From positions 138,419,308 through 138,483,307 of the forward strand of contig OZ023273.1 in the NCBI GenBank assembly GCA_964007475.1: a stretch of DNA of 64,000 bases, in the 5' to 3' direction. A program made the translations under genes and the position numbers. The DNA is from Hybos culiciformis. Its lineage: Eukaryota; Arthropoda; Insecta; Diptera; Hybotidae. Below the pieces are notes generated by a model, which was not told the DNA's origin, did no database searches, and was given only the letters and a program-made list of their open reading frames with translations. Position 1 is the stretch's first letter. Every line of letters starts with the position of its first letter. This document shows positions 26,401-35,242 of the stretch, piece after piece.

Positions 26401-29400
26401 ACATTAAGAAGTGAATTGGCGGCGCTCTCTTATAAACGAGATAGGCTTATGACTGAGGTATTTAAACTATTACAAAAATCAATTATCAATTTTTATAATA
26501 GGCATTTCAAAAATTAAATTCTGAATCAAATCAAAATTTAGAAAAAAAAAGTAAAGTGAACAAAAAAGTAAATAAAAAATAAATATTGATTTAATTTAGT
26601 GAAAAAAATTTATTCCAAACAATCCTGTGAGCTTTTCAAGATTATGAAAGTCTTAAATAAATATTTTACCATTTTCTTTTTGTTTTTTGTTTTTTTTGTA
26701 AATAAAATAACATATTCAAAATTCTATATTTAGATTTGATTTTTTTTTATGATAATAAACTACTAAATATTTTATTTTTATATTGTAAAAGTTTTTCTTT
26801 CTATTTTAATTTTTTTATTCATAATAATTTATTTGCATGCAAGCTTTTCATTAATTTTCCTTAACAACCAAAATTCTTCTTCTACTTTTTTTTTAACATT
26901 TTTTGAATCAAGTTCTTTAATTTCATACACTATTGTAATGAAAATATTGTAAAAATGTAAAACTTTGAAAGAAAATTAATTTTTTTAAATTTCTACAACA
27001 TGATTTTTGGAAAAACATTTTAGAAAATAATTGGTTGATGAATTATTATTCAATCGAGTTATTAATTTTCTTTTCAAATACTTTATTAAAATAACATGAT
27101 CATGAAACTTTTACTTTGCATCATTTATCTTCGTACGAGCAAATAAATAGTTTTTACTTAAAATCTTAAAAATCTTGCAATTTCTAGAAAATTATGATGA
27201 CGTTCTTTTAGTCAGATGTGAATCGAAATATATTTATGCATAAAAATATGAAAAATTATTTTCTTACATTTTATTTTAGTTAACCGAATCTAAAAGTCAT
27301 TTATGCTCTAAAGAAACAGAATGTGAATCCTTGCGTGCGCAAACAGCACGTCAGTCTGCTCTGATTAGTTCACTTCAGTCACGTCTCCATGAATCAGAAA
27401 ACAGAGAGCACGCAATTCAATCAAGATGTGATTCAACTATAGATACAATTCAGCATGAAAAACGTCATGTTGACGAGAAAAATAAAGAACTTATGGGTCA
27501 TATCAGAAGGCTCGAAATGGAAGTAGCCAATGAAGAAAATCACAAGGAACATGCTAAGGCGGCATTCAATGAATTCATGAAAAAACTTGCCCTTTCTTTG
27601 GAATTGGATATATGTGAACCAATGTCTTTGTCTTCGGATTGCCTAGTAAGTAAAACTGCAGAAGTTGTATCAGAATTGCATAGGATGAGACAAAAGGTAA
27701 AATTAAGAATTTTTGTTTGTATAGAATTTTTTGAAAAAAAATTTGGCAAATTTTCTTAATTTAGTTGGCATCAACATGTGACACTTTGACTGGTTGTGAG
27801 AATGAATTGCTGAACTTAAAGGCCATATCAAATTCAGAGAAAGATAGAATGACTTCTCAGTTAGAAGGTATGCAATCAATGAATCATGATCTTGAGGGAA
27901 GATGTCGACAATGTGAAAGAGACTTACAATTGACCAGAGATAGATTGTCCGAATCAGAATTATGTAACGACAAGTTGAAAGAAGAATTACGCGGTTTTGA
28001 ATCCAGATGCCACAGACTGCAGAGTACATTGGATCGTAATCAAAATGATCGAATGACTTTCTTAAGATGTTTAGCTGGAGTTCTTGTAGTTGGTGAGCCG
28101 TGTGAAACTTTAGTCAAAGATAAAATTCGTGAAATTCTAAGTGAAAATCAAACAATGCACACAGTAAGCAGATCAAAGCTATTCAAATAATTGTTATAAT
28201 CATTATTTTTTTTATTTTACCTTTTAGCAAATTCATAATTTACGCGATCAGTTGACGTCCGAAGCCGCTCGAAACAAAGAAAATATTGAGTCTTTGAACT
28301 GTCGAGTTCGTGAAGAAGAATCTCACAAATGCGAACTTGATGATAAATTGGAAAAAGCAATAGCTGAAGTTCACGATCTTCGCCATTCACACGTTACATT
28401 AAGTGATTTCCTAATGAAATTGGCAAGGGCGTTGTGCTGGGGAGAATGCACTACACCTCCGTCACCTGGTGCAGATACAACAATTTTAGCGGAAAGTTTG
28501 TTGGAAAGAGCTGAGAGATTAACAGCTCATCATGAACATCACGGCCACTTATGTGATAAATCTTGTCATGAGCATCATCCACATCATCCGCATCATCATC
28601 ATGTACAGAAAATACGGCGAGAGCGTTCTTGTCACGACATTCCATTAAAAGACGTAAATATGTTAATTTTGTACCTTTTATGGTTGTAAATTTTCATTAT
28701 TATTTTTATAATTTAAGAGTACAACTTTATATACTATGCAAAGAAGAATACGCGTTCTGCGAGAACAAGTCCAGCGTAGAGATTTGCATTTAGAATTGCT
28801 AAGACGTAAGATTGCACTCTTAGAAGACGGAAATAGAGGAAAATGCGTTTTACAAGGAGAACGTGATGAAGCTGTTTGTCGATCGAAAAAAGCTGCCAAA
28901 CAAATAGACAAGTTAACATGTCAGCTACAAGAAGCCAAACAGCACATAAATGAAATGAAAAATCAACTTACTGAAGCCGTTGAACATAAGGTTCTTTACA
29001 TTAATTTTTCTGATATTAAGTGAAATTCGCATCTACTAAAATTTTTTAAATACCTTATTAATAAATTTTCTTGCGAAGTTTGCGTCATCATCATACTTTG
29101 GTAATCGTTTTATTCTGAAGAGACCAATTTCATCATAATTTTTCATTTATAACATGTATAAGAAATGTCTTTCTTATTTCAATGTATTTTTTCTCCTTAG
29201 ATCACTTCCCTAGAACGAGCAAGGAAAATAGACGAACTTAACACTAGAAATTGCGATTTAGAAAATGAAAAACAGAGACTTGTTGCTCAAGTAGCAGCAT
29301 TACGTGAGCGTACAAGATCAGCAATGTCAACTTCACAAGAAAGAAAATGTCGAGATGAAGTTTTAATAAATGTGAGTAATTTAGATTTTCTCAAAAAAAA

Positions 29401-29953
29401 AGAAGAAAAAAGTAACATTTCACTTTACTTATGATGATATTTATTTTAGTCTTTACGTGAAGATATATCGAGACTAGAACGACAATTATCTGATTCTAAT
29501 CATAGATTATCTCATTTACAATCTTTTCGAACTTCAGTGGCTCGAACCCTTCATTTAAGGGATATACCTGAACATGATTTATTACATCGATTACAAACTT
29601 TATGTAATGCTCATCAGGAATTCACACTATTATCCAAGCGTTACGAAACTGCGTCTCCAATTGGAGATCATTGTCCTAGATTGGTTGAAGAAAATTTACC
29701 AGGTGCTGCACCAACACAGTATAGACCGTTAAGTGCAACATTGCCAAATAATCATCATCATCATATAAACGATCATCATCATTTTGGTGCTACATATAGG
29801 AAAACGGGAGGAGTAGTTACTTTGAGTAGAAGTCGCCAAAAATGTGACGATGAATTAAAAACTAGTGTGGGTGCAACAGGAAGCCATCATCATCATTATA
29901 AGGATGATCATTTTGAAGACTTAGATGATTATGATTTTATGAAAAAGTACTGA
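14403..29953 (+). CDS. CCDC170: CCDC170-like coiled-coil protein, eight exons
   Basis: Exons 14403-14501, 26311-26457, 27280-27696, 27765-28163, 28228-28653, 28718-28990, 29201-29371 and 29450-29953 (TGA) join into 811 residues. Every exon length is a multiple of three, so all seven introns are phase 0, and all are GT-AG. Nearly the whole product is heptad-rich coiled coil. Features recalled from vertebrate CCDC170 are present: an ARQSALISSLQSRL segment in exon 3, a DLHLELLRRKIALLE segment followed by a GERDEA stretch in exon 6, and a C-terminal FRTSVARTLHLRDIPEHDLL...HQEF block in exon 8. Human CCDC170 is about 715 residues and associates with microtubules and cilia/Golgi; the same role here is inference. 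Additions are a His-rich N-terminus (seven His in a row near residues 4-10), a His-rich tract HEHHPHHPHHHHV in exon 5, and His clusters in the tail. The start is the first ATG in the exon; an upstream 5' exon is not excluded. Confidence 0.85.
14803..16523 (-). mobile_element. Unclassified interspersed element, copy 1 (1.7 kb)
   Basis: This segment matches 49349-51808 in inverted orientation. One terminus reads CATATGTGAGTCTCGGGAC and the other ends GAAGTTTCACTTC. The inverted 13-mer GAAGTGAAACTTC also lies about 29 bases inside the first terminus. Both copies abut A/T runs. Reading frames at 14881-15069 (-) and 15324-15515 (+) are identical or one residue different in the other copy, which shows recent copying rather than proven coding. 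It carries a short inverted repeat near 15760-15795 and a few imperfect ~21-bp CAATAATCGTTCGGATTTTG repeats near 16395-16470. No transposase or reverse transcriptase is visible, so it is non-autonomous or of unknown class. Strand is arbitrary, set opposite to the second copy. Confidence 0.7.
17379..17450 (+). repeat. tRNA-derived SINE head
   Basis: It contains an A-box-like TGGTGCAGTGG and a near-consensus B box GGTTCGAATCC at tRNA-like spacing. The sequence after the T-arm does not pair with the 5' end, so there is no acceptor stem and this is not a functional tRNA. It resembles the pol III promoter head of a SINE. Tail and target duplication were not identified. Confidence 0.6.
20104..20163 (-). 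repeat. tRNA-derived SINE fragment, second copy
   Basis: On the minus strand it shares GGTCGTGGGTT(C/T)GA(A/T)TCCCA and flanking similarity with the copy at 17379-17450. It is more diverged and truncated. The B box GGTTTGATTCC is still recognisable. Confidence 0.55.
21597..22727 (-). CDS. JHAMT-like SAM methyltransferase A, antisense within CCDC170 intron 1
   Basis: Three exons on the minus strand (22727-22363, 22109-21829, 21772-21597) encode 273 residues ending TAA. Donors are GTAAGT and GTAAAC, acceptors TTACAG and TTTTAG; intron phases are 2 and 1. The class I methyltransferase motif I DIGCGPGD is at residues 41-48, an acidic GVDIS loop follows near 67-71, and IYCFHWV is near 112-118. 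Gln14 and the Trp at 117 are at positions reported to matter for substrate binding in juvenile hormone acid O-methyltransferases. Length (~270-290 in the family) and N-terminus (MNNSDLYEKEH) fit JHAMT. These enzymes methylate juvenile hormone acid or farnesoic acid using S-adenosylmethionine, but many insect paralogues have untested substrates. It shares exact exon sizes (365/281/176) with the copy at 32134-33141. It is fully nested, antisense, in another gene's intron. Confidence 0.85.
23566..24018. mobile_element. Non-autonomous hAT element, 453 bp, GGCCCG-rich
   Basis: The ends CAGTGCTGTCCAAC and (complement) CAGGGGTGTCCAAC form imperfect inverted repeats. CTGTATCA at 23558-23565 is repeated exactly at 24019-24026 as an 8-bp target duplication. 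Its left end is strikingly GC-rich (GGCCCGCGGGCC) compared with the AT-rich surroundings, as in several hAT MITE families. No coding frame. Confidence 0.9.
25250..25673. mobile_element. Inverted-repeat element, 424 bp (family also at 47508-47823)
   Basis: Terminal inverted repeats of about 36 bp start ATGCCTTGAGCA and run through GCTAAT.CCGCAAAGCAAT at both ends. The flanking sequences TAGACTGTT and TAGACTTGTT are an imperfect target duplication of about 7-9 bp, so the superfamily is uncertain. The interior right half is nearly identical to 47508-47823. No transposase reading frame. Confidence 0.75.
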
Positions 29954-30029
29954 AATTCAATTTTACCACTTTTATAATTAAACTATAAAATATTTGTGTA
30001 GATTTTTATAAAAATCTAAGATAATATAT

Positions 30030-30035
30030 AATAAA
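30030..30035 (+). promoter_or_regulatory. Candidate polyadenylation signal AATAAA for CCDC170-like gene
   Basis: AATAAA about 77 bases past the stop codon. Position is the only support, since the hexamer is frequent in this AT-rich DNA. Confidence 0.4.
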
Positions 30036-30674
30036 TTCATAACATTTAACTTCCAAAAAATAATTTTAATCAGTCGACACAATCATACCTATATTTACAA
30101 TCACCAGTTCTTTTAGTTATTTTAAAACATGTATTTCATACATAATATATTTATTTCTTTACTATTCTAAGGATTTTAAATATGTTATAAATTCTTATAT
30201 ACCAAATTTGAATTTTCTAATGACAGTTTCAACGTTTAAAAGCTTTTATGAAATTAATTTTTTTTACTTTAAATATATCCCACTATGTTATTACTTTTTA
30301 GTGTTGAAAAACGAAAGCATCTTACCGTTTTATTTTTCGAATATATTTCCTTTTCGAATTTAGTTTAAAAAAGCTAATGTTTTAATTTTAAAAAAATTTA
30401 AATTCATTCTTATCGTTTTTATGTTTTAGTACATAAATTTGTACGTATCAGTTAAAGAATCAGTTAGAATTTAGAATGTATTGTTTAGCTACTTTTACTT
30501 TCTAAATTTTATCTGAATCGAATTTGCTTATCAAAGAAAGTAATGAAAAATATTGAACAAAATTTTATATAAAATATATATTAAAATTATTTTACCAAAG
30601 ATTTCCAAAATTTAGTTCCAAATTTTTAATAAAAATAATATCGATAATATTGCTAAAAAAATTATCATGCATAA
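30036..30674. other. Convergent intergenic space between CCDC170-like gene and JHAMT-like B
   Basis: AT-rich 3' flanks of two convergent genes. No other feature seen. Confidence 0.5.
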
Positions 30675-31789
30675 TCATTTTTGACCATATGCAACTAATA
30701 ATGTAGTTGATACATTTATTAAACCACCTGGAGAATAAACCGAACAAGATGCAATTACATCTGCAATTTCTCCAATAAATTCGTCGTGCAGTTCTTCTGG
30801 AATCCGATTAAGAAATGGATTCACTGCTTTCATGTTAACTAAAATTATATTACATAATTAGTGCAAAATCTATAAAACTTAAGTAACTATATTTAAGATG
30901 AAATATGTTAAATCTTATTCTATTCTAGAAGATACAGAACTTTATTAAAAAAAAAATAGAATAGCTGCTATCAATCGGCATATGCTTTATTCACATCAAA
31001 TTTTTTGTAAGCATTATTTCGAACTAAATTGGAATATCTGTGATTTTTAGAAAAATTGTGAAGTTTTAAATTTACTTACCTTTTATTGATTCTTTACCAT
31101 TGTACGGATAACTTAATTCTTCAATAAAAACTTTGACATTTTTAAAATTATATTTGATTAAAATTTTTTCATAACTTATGTCTGGATGTGGATCATCCTG
31201 AAACGGTGATATATAATTTTCCACGTCATACATATAATTTTTCCATTTTGATTTTGCAGCAAGTTTCCTATACGCATAAAATAATGGAAATTTAGCACCA
31301 AAAATAAATACAAAATCACTGTTGGGCTTCAAAAGCTTATAAACATTATTATAAGCTGCACTGAAATAAAAAAAACGAAAATTGAATGAAAAATATTTTA
31401 AAAATTGTTGTATGTGTATAGTACTCAAAGTCATGAATCCATTGGAAGCATAAAATAGAAATTGCATGATTAAACTTTTCGACAAATTCTAATGGTAATT
31501 TTTGTTCTATATCCACGACATCAAACTTTGTTTTGGAATCTGAAAACTTTTTTCGCGAATATTCAATCATCTCCGAAGATTTATCGATACCATGAAGAAT
31601 TTTGAAATTTGTTGGCAAAAATGTTTTTATCAAATGAACTGTGGTATCGCCGGGTCCGCAACCAATGTCCACTACTGAGACATTTTCATTTAAGTTCCAT
31701 TGAAATAATCCGGAATATTTTTCTAATAAAGTTTTTGCAGCTTTTTGTTGAATTTTATGCTCGCGTTCATAAAGCTCTGGATTATTCAT
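30675..31789 (-). CDS. JHAMT-like SAM methyltransferase B
   Basis: Exons 31789-31425, 31360-31080 and 30838-30675 (stop TGA) give 269 residues. Donors are GTACTA and GTAAGT, acceptors TTTCAG and TTTTAG, with the same intron phases (2, 1) as the sister genes. Motif I DIGCGPGD is at residues 41-48, a GIDKS acidic loop near 67-71, and LCFQWIHDF near 113-121. The protein ends LLVAYGQK. Gln14 and Trp117 correspond to residues tied to substrate binding in characterised JHAMT. The start MNNPELYEREH is typical of the family. The likely role is SAM-dependent methylation of juvenile hormone acid, farnesoic acid or a related acid in the cytosol; substrate is inferred. It is convergent with the CCDC170-like gene (721 bp apart) and tandem with the next copy (344 bp apart). 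Confidence 0.87.
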
Positions 31790-32133
31790 ATTAACACAAA
31801 ATTAAAATTAATACTAAAATTATTTAACTGATTTTTTTTGTATTTTTTCTACATAATGAGTATAGTGCTATCAATTTATAGTACCATAAATGTGACAATG
31901 TTTAAACAGCATAAAAAAACAAACTTATCATTTTAAAATACTTTTATGGGTTTTATTAAAGTTTTTATTGACATAATTATTTGAATTTCAATTTTATGTA
32001 CATATACAATCTTTTGTAACAGTAATTATTACTGAGAAAATAGTTATAAGATACATGCTCTTGAAAAATTCATTATACAATTTTATATACATATATTAAT
32101 ATATTATGTACATATATATATTTTTTAATATGA

Positions 32134-33141
32134 TTATTTTTGACCGTACGCGACCAGTATTGTACTTGGGGTGGTTATAACAAATTCATTTTTATCATCT
32201 AAAGTACAAATAGAAATTTGCATTACGTTGTCTATGATTTCTTCAAGAAATTCATCATGTAGCTCAAATGGCATACGTTTAAGAAATGGATTAACTGACT
32301 TCATATTGCCTGAAATTAAAAAAAAAACATATTCAATTCAAAATATATTACACATATATAAAATATGATAATAAAAAAATTTATAGTGAAATCGTACTAA
32401 CCTTTGATTGATTGTCGACCGTAATAACTGAAGTTAAATGGTTCGTCAAATGTTCTTATATTTTTAAAATTATATTTCCTCAAAAGTTCTTCGTAAGTTA
32501 TTTCCAGATTTGAACTGTCTTGAAATGGTGACACATATTTTTCAAAATCATACATAAAATTTTTCCATTTTGGATTTTCTCCTAGTTTTCTATAAACAGT
32601 GAATAATGGGAACTTGGCACAAAAAATGAAAAGGAAATCACTGTTTGGCTTAAGAAGTTTATAAACATTGCTGTAAGCAGTGCTAAAAGAAACAAAAATT
32701 TGCAATATTTGGACAAAAAAAAACAAAAAAAGTTTAATTTCAGATATTATTAATTTATGTTCTATTTTTAACATACTCAAAGTCATGAATCCAATTGAAG
32801 CAATTAAAGGAAACTGCATGATCAAATTTACCTTCAAATTCTAATGGTAATGCTTGTTCTATGTCAACAATTTCAAATTGAATTTTTGAATCAGTGAATT
32901 TTTTTCGAGCATATTTTATCATTTCTGGAGATTTGTCAATACCCTGCAAGATCTTAAAATTTTTCGGCAATTTTTTTTCTATAAAATCAATTGTTATGTC
33001 ACCAGGTCCACAACCAATATCCACAACTGAGATATTCTCATTTAAGTTCCATTGCAATAAATTTGAGTATTTTTCAAAAAATATTTCAATTGTTTTCCTC
33101 TGAATTTTATGTTCGCGTATATAAAGTGCTGGATTATTCAT
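32134..33141 (-). CDS. JHAMT-like SAM methyltransferase C
   Basis: Exons 33141-32777, 32682-32402 and 32309-32134 (TAA) encode 273 residues. Donors are GTATGT and GTTAGT, acceptors TTTTAG and TTTCAG; intron phases are 2 and 1. The start is the ATG at 33141; an upstream in-frame TTG at 33147 is not a likely eukaryotic start. The DIGCGPGD motif I is at residues 41-48, with GIDKS, FNCFNWIHDF and a C-terminus ILVAYGQK. It is most similar to copy B (shared FKIL.GIDKS, VYKLLKPNSD, KWKN.MYD), which suggests the B/C pair arose from a more recent tandem duplication than A. Function as for copy B: SAM-dependent acid methyltransferase with unproven substrate. Confidence 0.87.
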
Positions 33142-33317
33142 TGTCAAATAAAATTTAAATTATAACCAAAAAAAATTTATATGATTTCTTGTTGTTGATG
33201 TTTTATGCCTTAATTTTTTCTATTCTTAAAATATTTAATCACTTTATTGAACAATGTTATGTTATTTGAATTCAAGAATATTTTTGTACCTAATTAGTGT
33301 TTCTGTGTTTATGCTCA

Positions 33318-33373
33318 AATTTTAAATGAAATGGTGCAAAATCTTAAATCCGAAATGGTGCAAAATCTTAAGC
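33318..33373 (+). repeat. Short tandem duplication, two ~28-bp units
   Basis: GAAATGGTGCAAAATCTTAA occurs twice in a row with spacing of about 28 bases. It lies upstream of JHAMT-like C (on its 5' side). No other meaning is apparent. Confidence 0.6.
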
Positions 33374-33502
33374 CCCTACTGGGGAATATATCTCCATATA
33401 ATAGTGCGATTTAAGAATCAATAAAATAAAATGATATAATTAATTTTTTTATTCAATTTATTATTATATAAGTTTTTTTTATAGATTTCCTCGTTATAAC
33501 AA

Positions 33503-33681
33503 TTATTTATGATCATAACCCTTGCACCTATCTGCACCAGCGATCCTTACGATTAATTCATTTGTATCGTTTGAGGTACAAATAGAATTTTCTATCAACA
33601 AATATAAAAGTTCTTCCAGAAATTCATCGTGGAGTCCAGCTGGTATTCGATTGAGAAATGGGTTGATAGCTTACAAATTGA
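33503..33681 (-). pseudogene. JHAMT-like exon 3 relic (copy D)
   Basis: On the minus strand, after an acceptor-like TTATAG, the sequence aligns with exon 3 of the three JHAMT-like genes: NPFLNRIPAGLHDEFLEEL is intact, but the conserved NMKA at the exon start has become N-L-stop (ATG to TTG, AAA to TAA). The C-terminus diverges from VAYGQK. No exon 1 or 2 with this relic was found upstream to 35 kb; a large hairpin begins right after it. It is therefore a single-exon remnant of a fourth copy. Confidence 0.8.
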
Positions 33682-33697
33682 CTATAAAAAATATTGT

Positions 33698-33976
33698 GTA
33701 AAAAAGGAAAGTTAATTAAAACAAAAAATTTTTTATTTATTTTTTTATTTTTTATTTATAATCCTTTTAATATGTTTTTTTAAATTTTTATTTAATTATA
33801 ATTCTACTAAATATAAAATAAAAAAATTGTTTTTTAATTTTCGACAAATTTTTTTTTTTTATATTTAGTAGAATTATAATTAAATAAAAATTTAAAAAAC
33901 ATATTAAAAGGATTATAAATAAAAAATAAAAAAATAAATAAAAAATTTTTTGTTTTAATTAACTTTCCTTTTTTAC
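33698..33976. repeat. Large near-perfect inverted repeat (hairpin), ~120-bp arms
   Basis: The left arm (33698-33818) and right arm (33857-33976) are reverse complements with essentially one single-base length difference before the arm bases. They start GTAAAAAAGGAAAGTTAATT and enclose an AT-rich loop of about 38 bases. The arms begin just inside what would be intron 2 of the JHAMT-like relic. Confidence 0.9.
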
Positions 33977-33984
33977 CTAATATG

Positions 33985-34056
33985 TTAAAATTCTACCAAG
34001 AATTATCCGAGGAGTCTGTTAACTCCACAATTAACTAAAAATATTGTATTTAAAAT
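33985..34056 (-). pseudogene. Second, more decayed JHAMT exon-3 fragment
   Basis: Past the hairpin, TTCTACCAAGAATTATCCGA followed by GGAGTC resembles TTCTTCCAGAAATTCATCGT followed by GGAGTC of the relic at 33503-33681. It is followed by a similar exon-intron junction and AAAATATTGT, in the same orientation. It is short and degenerate. Confidence 0.45.
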
Positions 34057-34465
34057 AATTTTATCATTAGTACAATATAATAACAATTAGGTATATAAGC
34101 TGGGATAAGAAATCGCGTTAACTTAATAATTTAATTCATATATAGAACTGAACTTTATGCAAGTCTGTTTAGTTATTTTTTTTTTTCTGCAAACTTCATA
34201 CTATTTTTAGGTATTAAATAATTTTATATTTCTATGGTTTAAACAACTCATTAAGATAATTTTTTATGAGAACGCAATGAAGATTCACTATTAAAAATAC
34301 TTAATGAATAATTATTCTAATGCAACTAACTAACTGAGAGAAAAATGACATATGTAATCAATTTTTAGTACTAAAAGAATTTCCTTATATTCCAAAAATA
34401 TTTTAATTAAAACAACTTATCCAGAATTTATATTTTCTATTTTATGTACATCCTTAATTTAAATA

Positions 34466-34525
34466 CTGTAGCCGAATGGTGGTTGATTGCATTACCAGAG
34501 ACCGATATTTCAATCTCGAAGAAGT
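34466..34525 (+). repeat. Possible degenerate tRNA-derived SINE
   Basis: TAGCCGAATGGTGG resembles a pol III A box, and a TTTCAATCTCG about 35 bases later resembles a decayed B box. It differs from the SINE family at 17.4 and 20.1 kb. Weak evidence. Confidence 0.3.
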
Positions 34526-35074
34526 AAAAAAAAAATATAAAATAAATTACTTAATTTCCTAAATAGAAATTATATTTTACATTTTAAATTAACAGAATAG
34601 TTTTCGCATAATCTTACGTGCATTGATTATTAAAAAAAAACTACTATAATATTCACTTTTTTTCCAGTGTAGTGCAGAACTTTATTAAAACTTTAACCCA
34701 TCTGTAATAATCATGTCTTTGTATAATAATCATGTCAATAATCTTTATGACGACTTCCATAGAGTCATTAAAAAGAAAATTTTTGACTAAAATTTTATTA
34801 TTTATTGTTACAACTGATGATAAAATTATTAAAAATATGAAATAACTTTTAAATAAAAAAAAATACAAAATTTTTAAATTTTGAATTTCTTTTGTTTTCA
34901 AAAATATTTTTATTTCTAAAACGAATAATTGATGTTTCAATTTATTTTGGAAGAAAAATAATTTTAAAATTTAGAACAGGTGTTTGGAAATGTGAAATGT
35001 AATGTTGTAATGCTATGACAATAATAACAATAAATAATAAAAACTTATTTTTTTTACAAATATTTACATTTTAA

Positions 35075-35242
35075 TTCTTGAAAGTTTGTAAAAGTTTAAA
35101 ACACGGAAAACAACAAGAACATCTTCAGCGAGCAAGTTTATTACAACTAGAAGTATGGAAGTATGGAAAACATAGTTTTAAATTACCACACGGACTAATT
35201 AAGACATTAAGTCATAAATTAAAAAGTTTAAGAAAATTTTGA
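35075..35242 (+). CDS. Candidate coding fragment (about 55 codons, unknown)
   Basis: Open from 35075 to TGA at 35240-35242. Its codon content is unlike the surrounding AT-rich DNA: KHGKQQEHLQRASLLQLEV, then WKYGKHSFKLPHGLIKTLSH. No start Met, domain or partner exon is recognised. An 8-9-bp duplication (GAAGTATGG twice) lies inside. It could be a terminal exon, a transposon fragment or chance. Confidence 0.2.
   Translation, partial: FLKVCKSLKHGKQQEHLQRASLLQLEVWKYGKHSFKLPHGLIKTLSHKLKSLRKF

Noticed and set aside
33142..33147. Start of JHAMT-like C two codons upstream
   Set aside because: That codon is TTG; the ATG at 33141 aligns with the starts of the other two copies.
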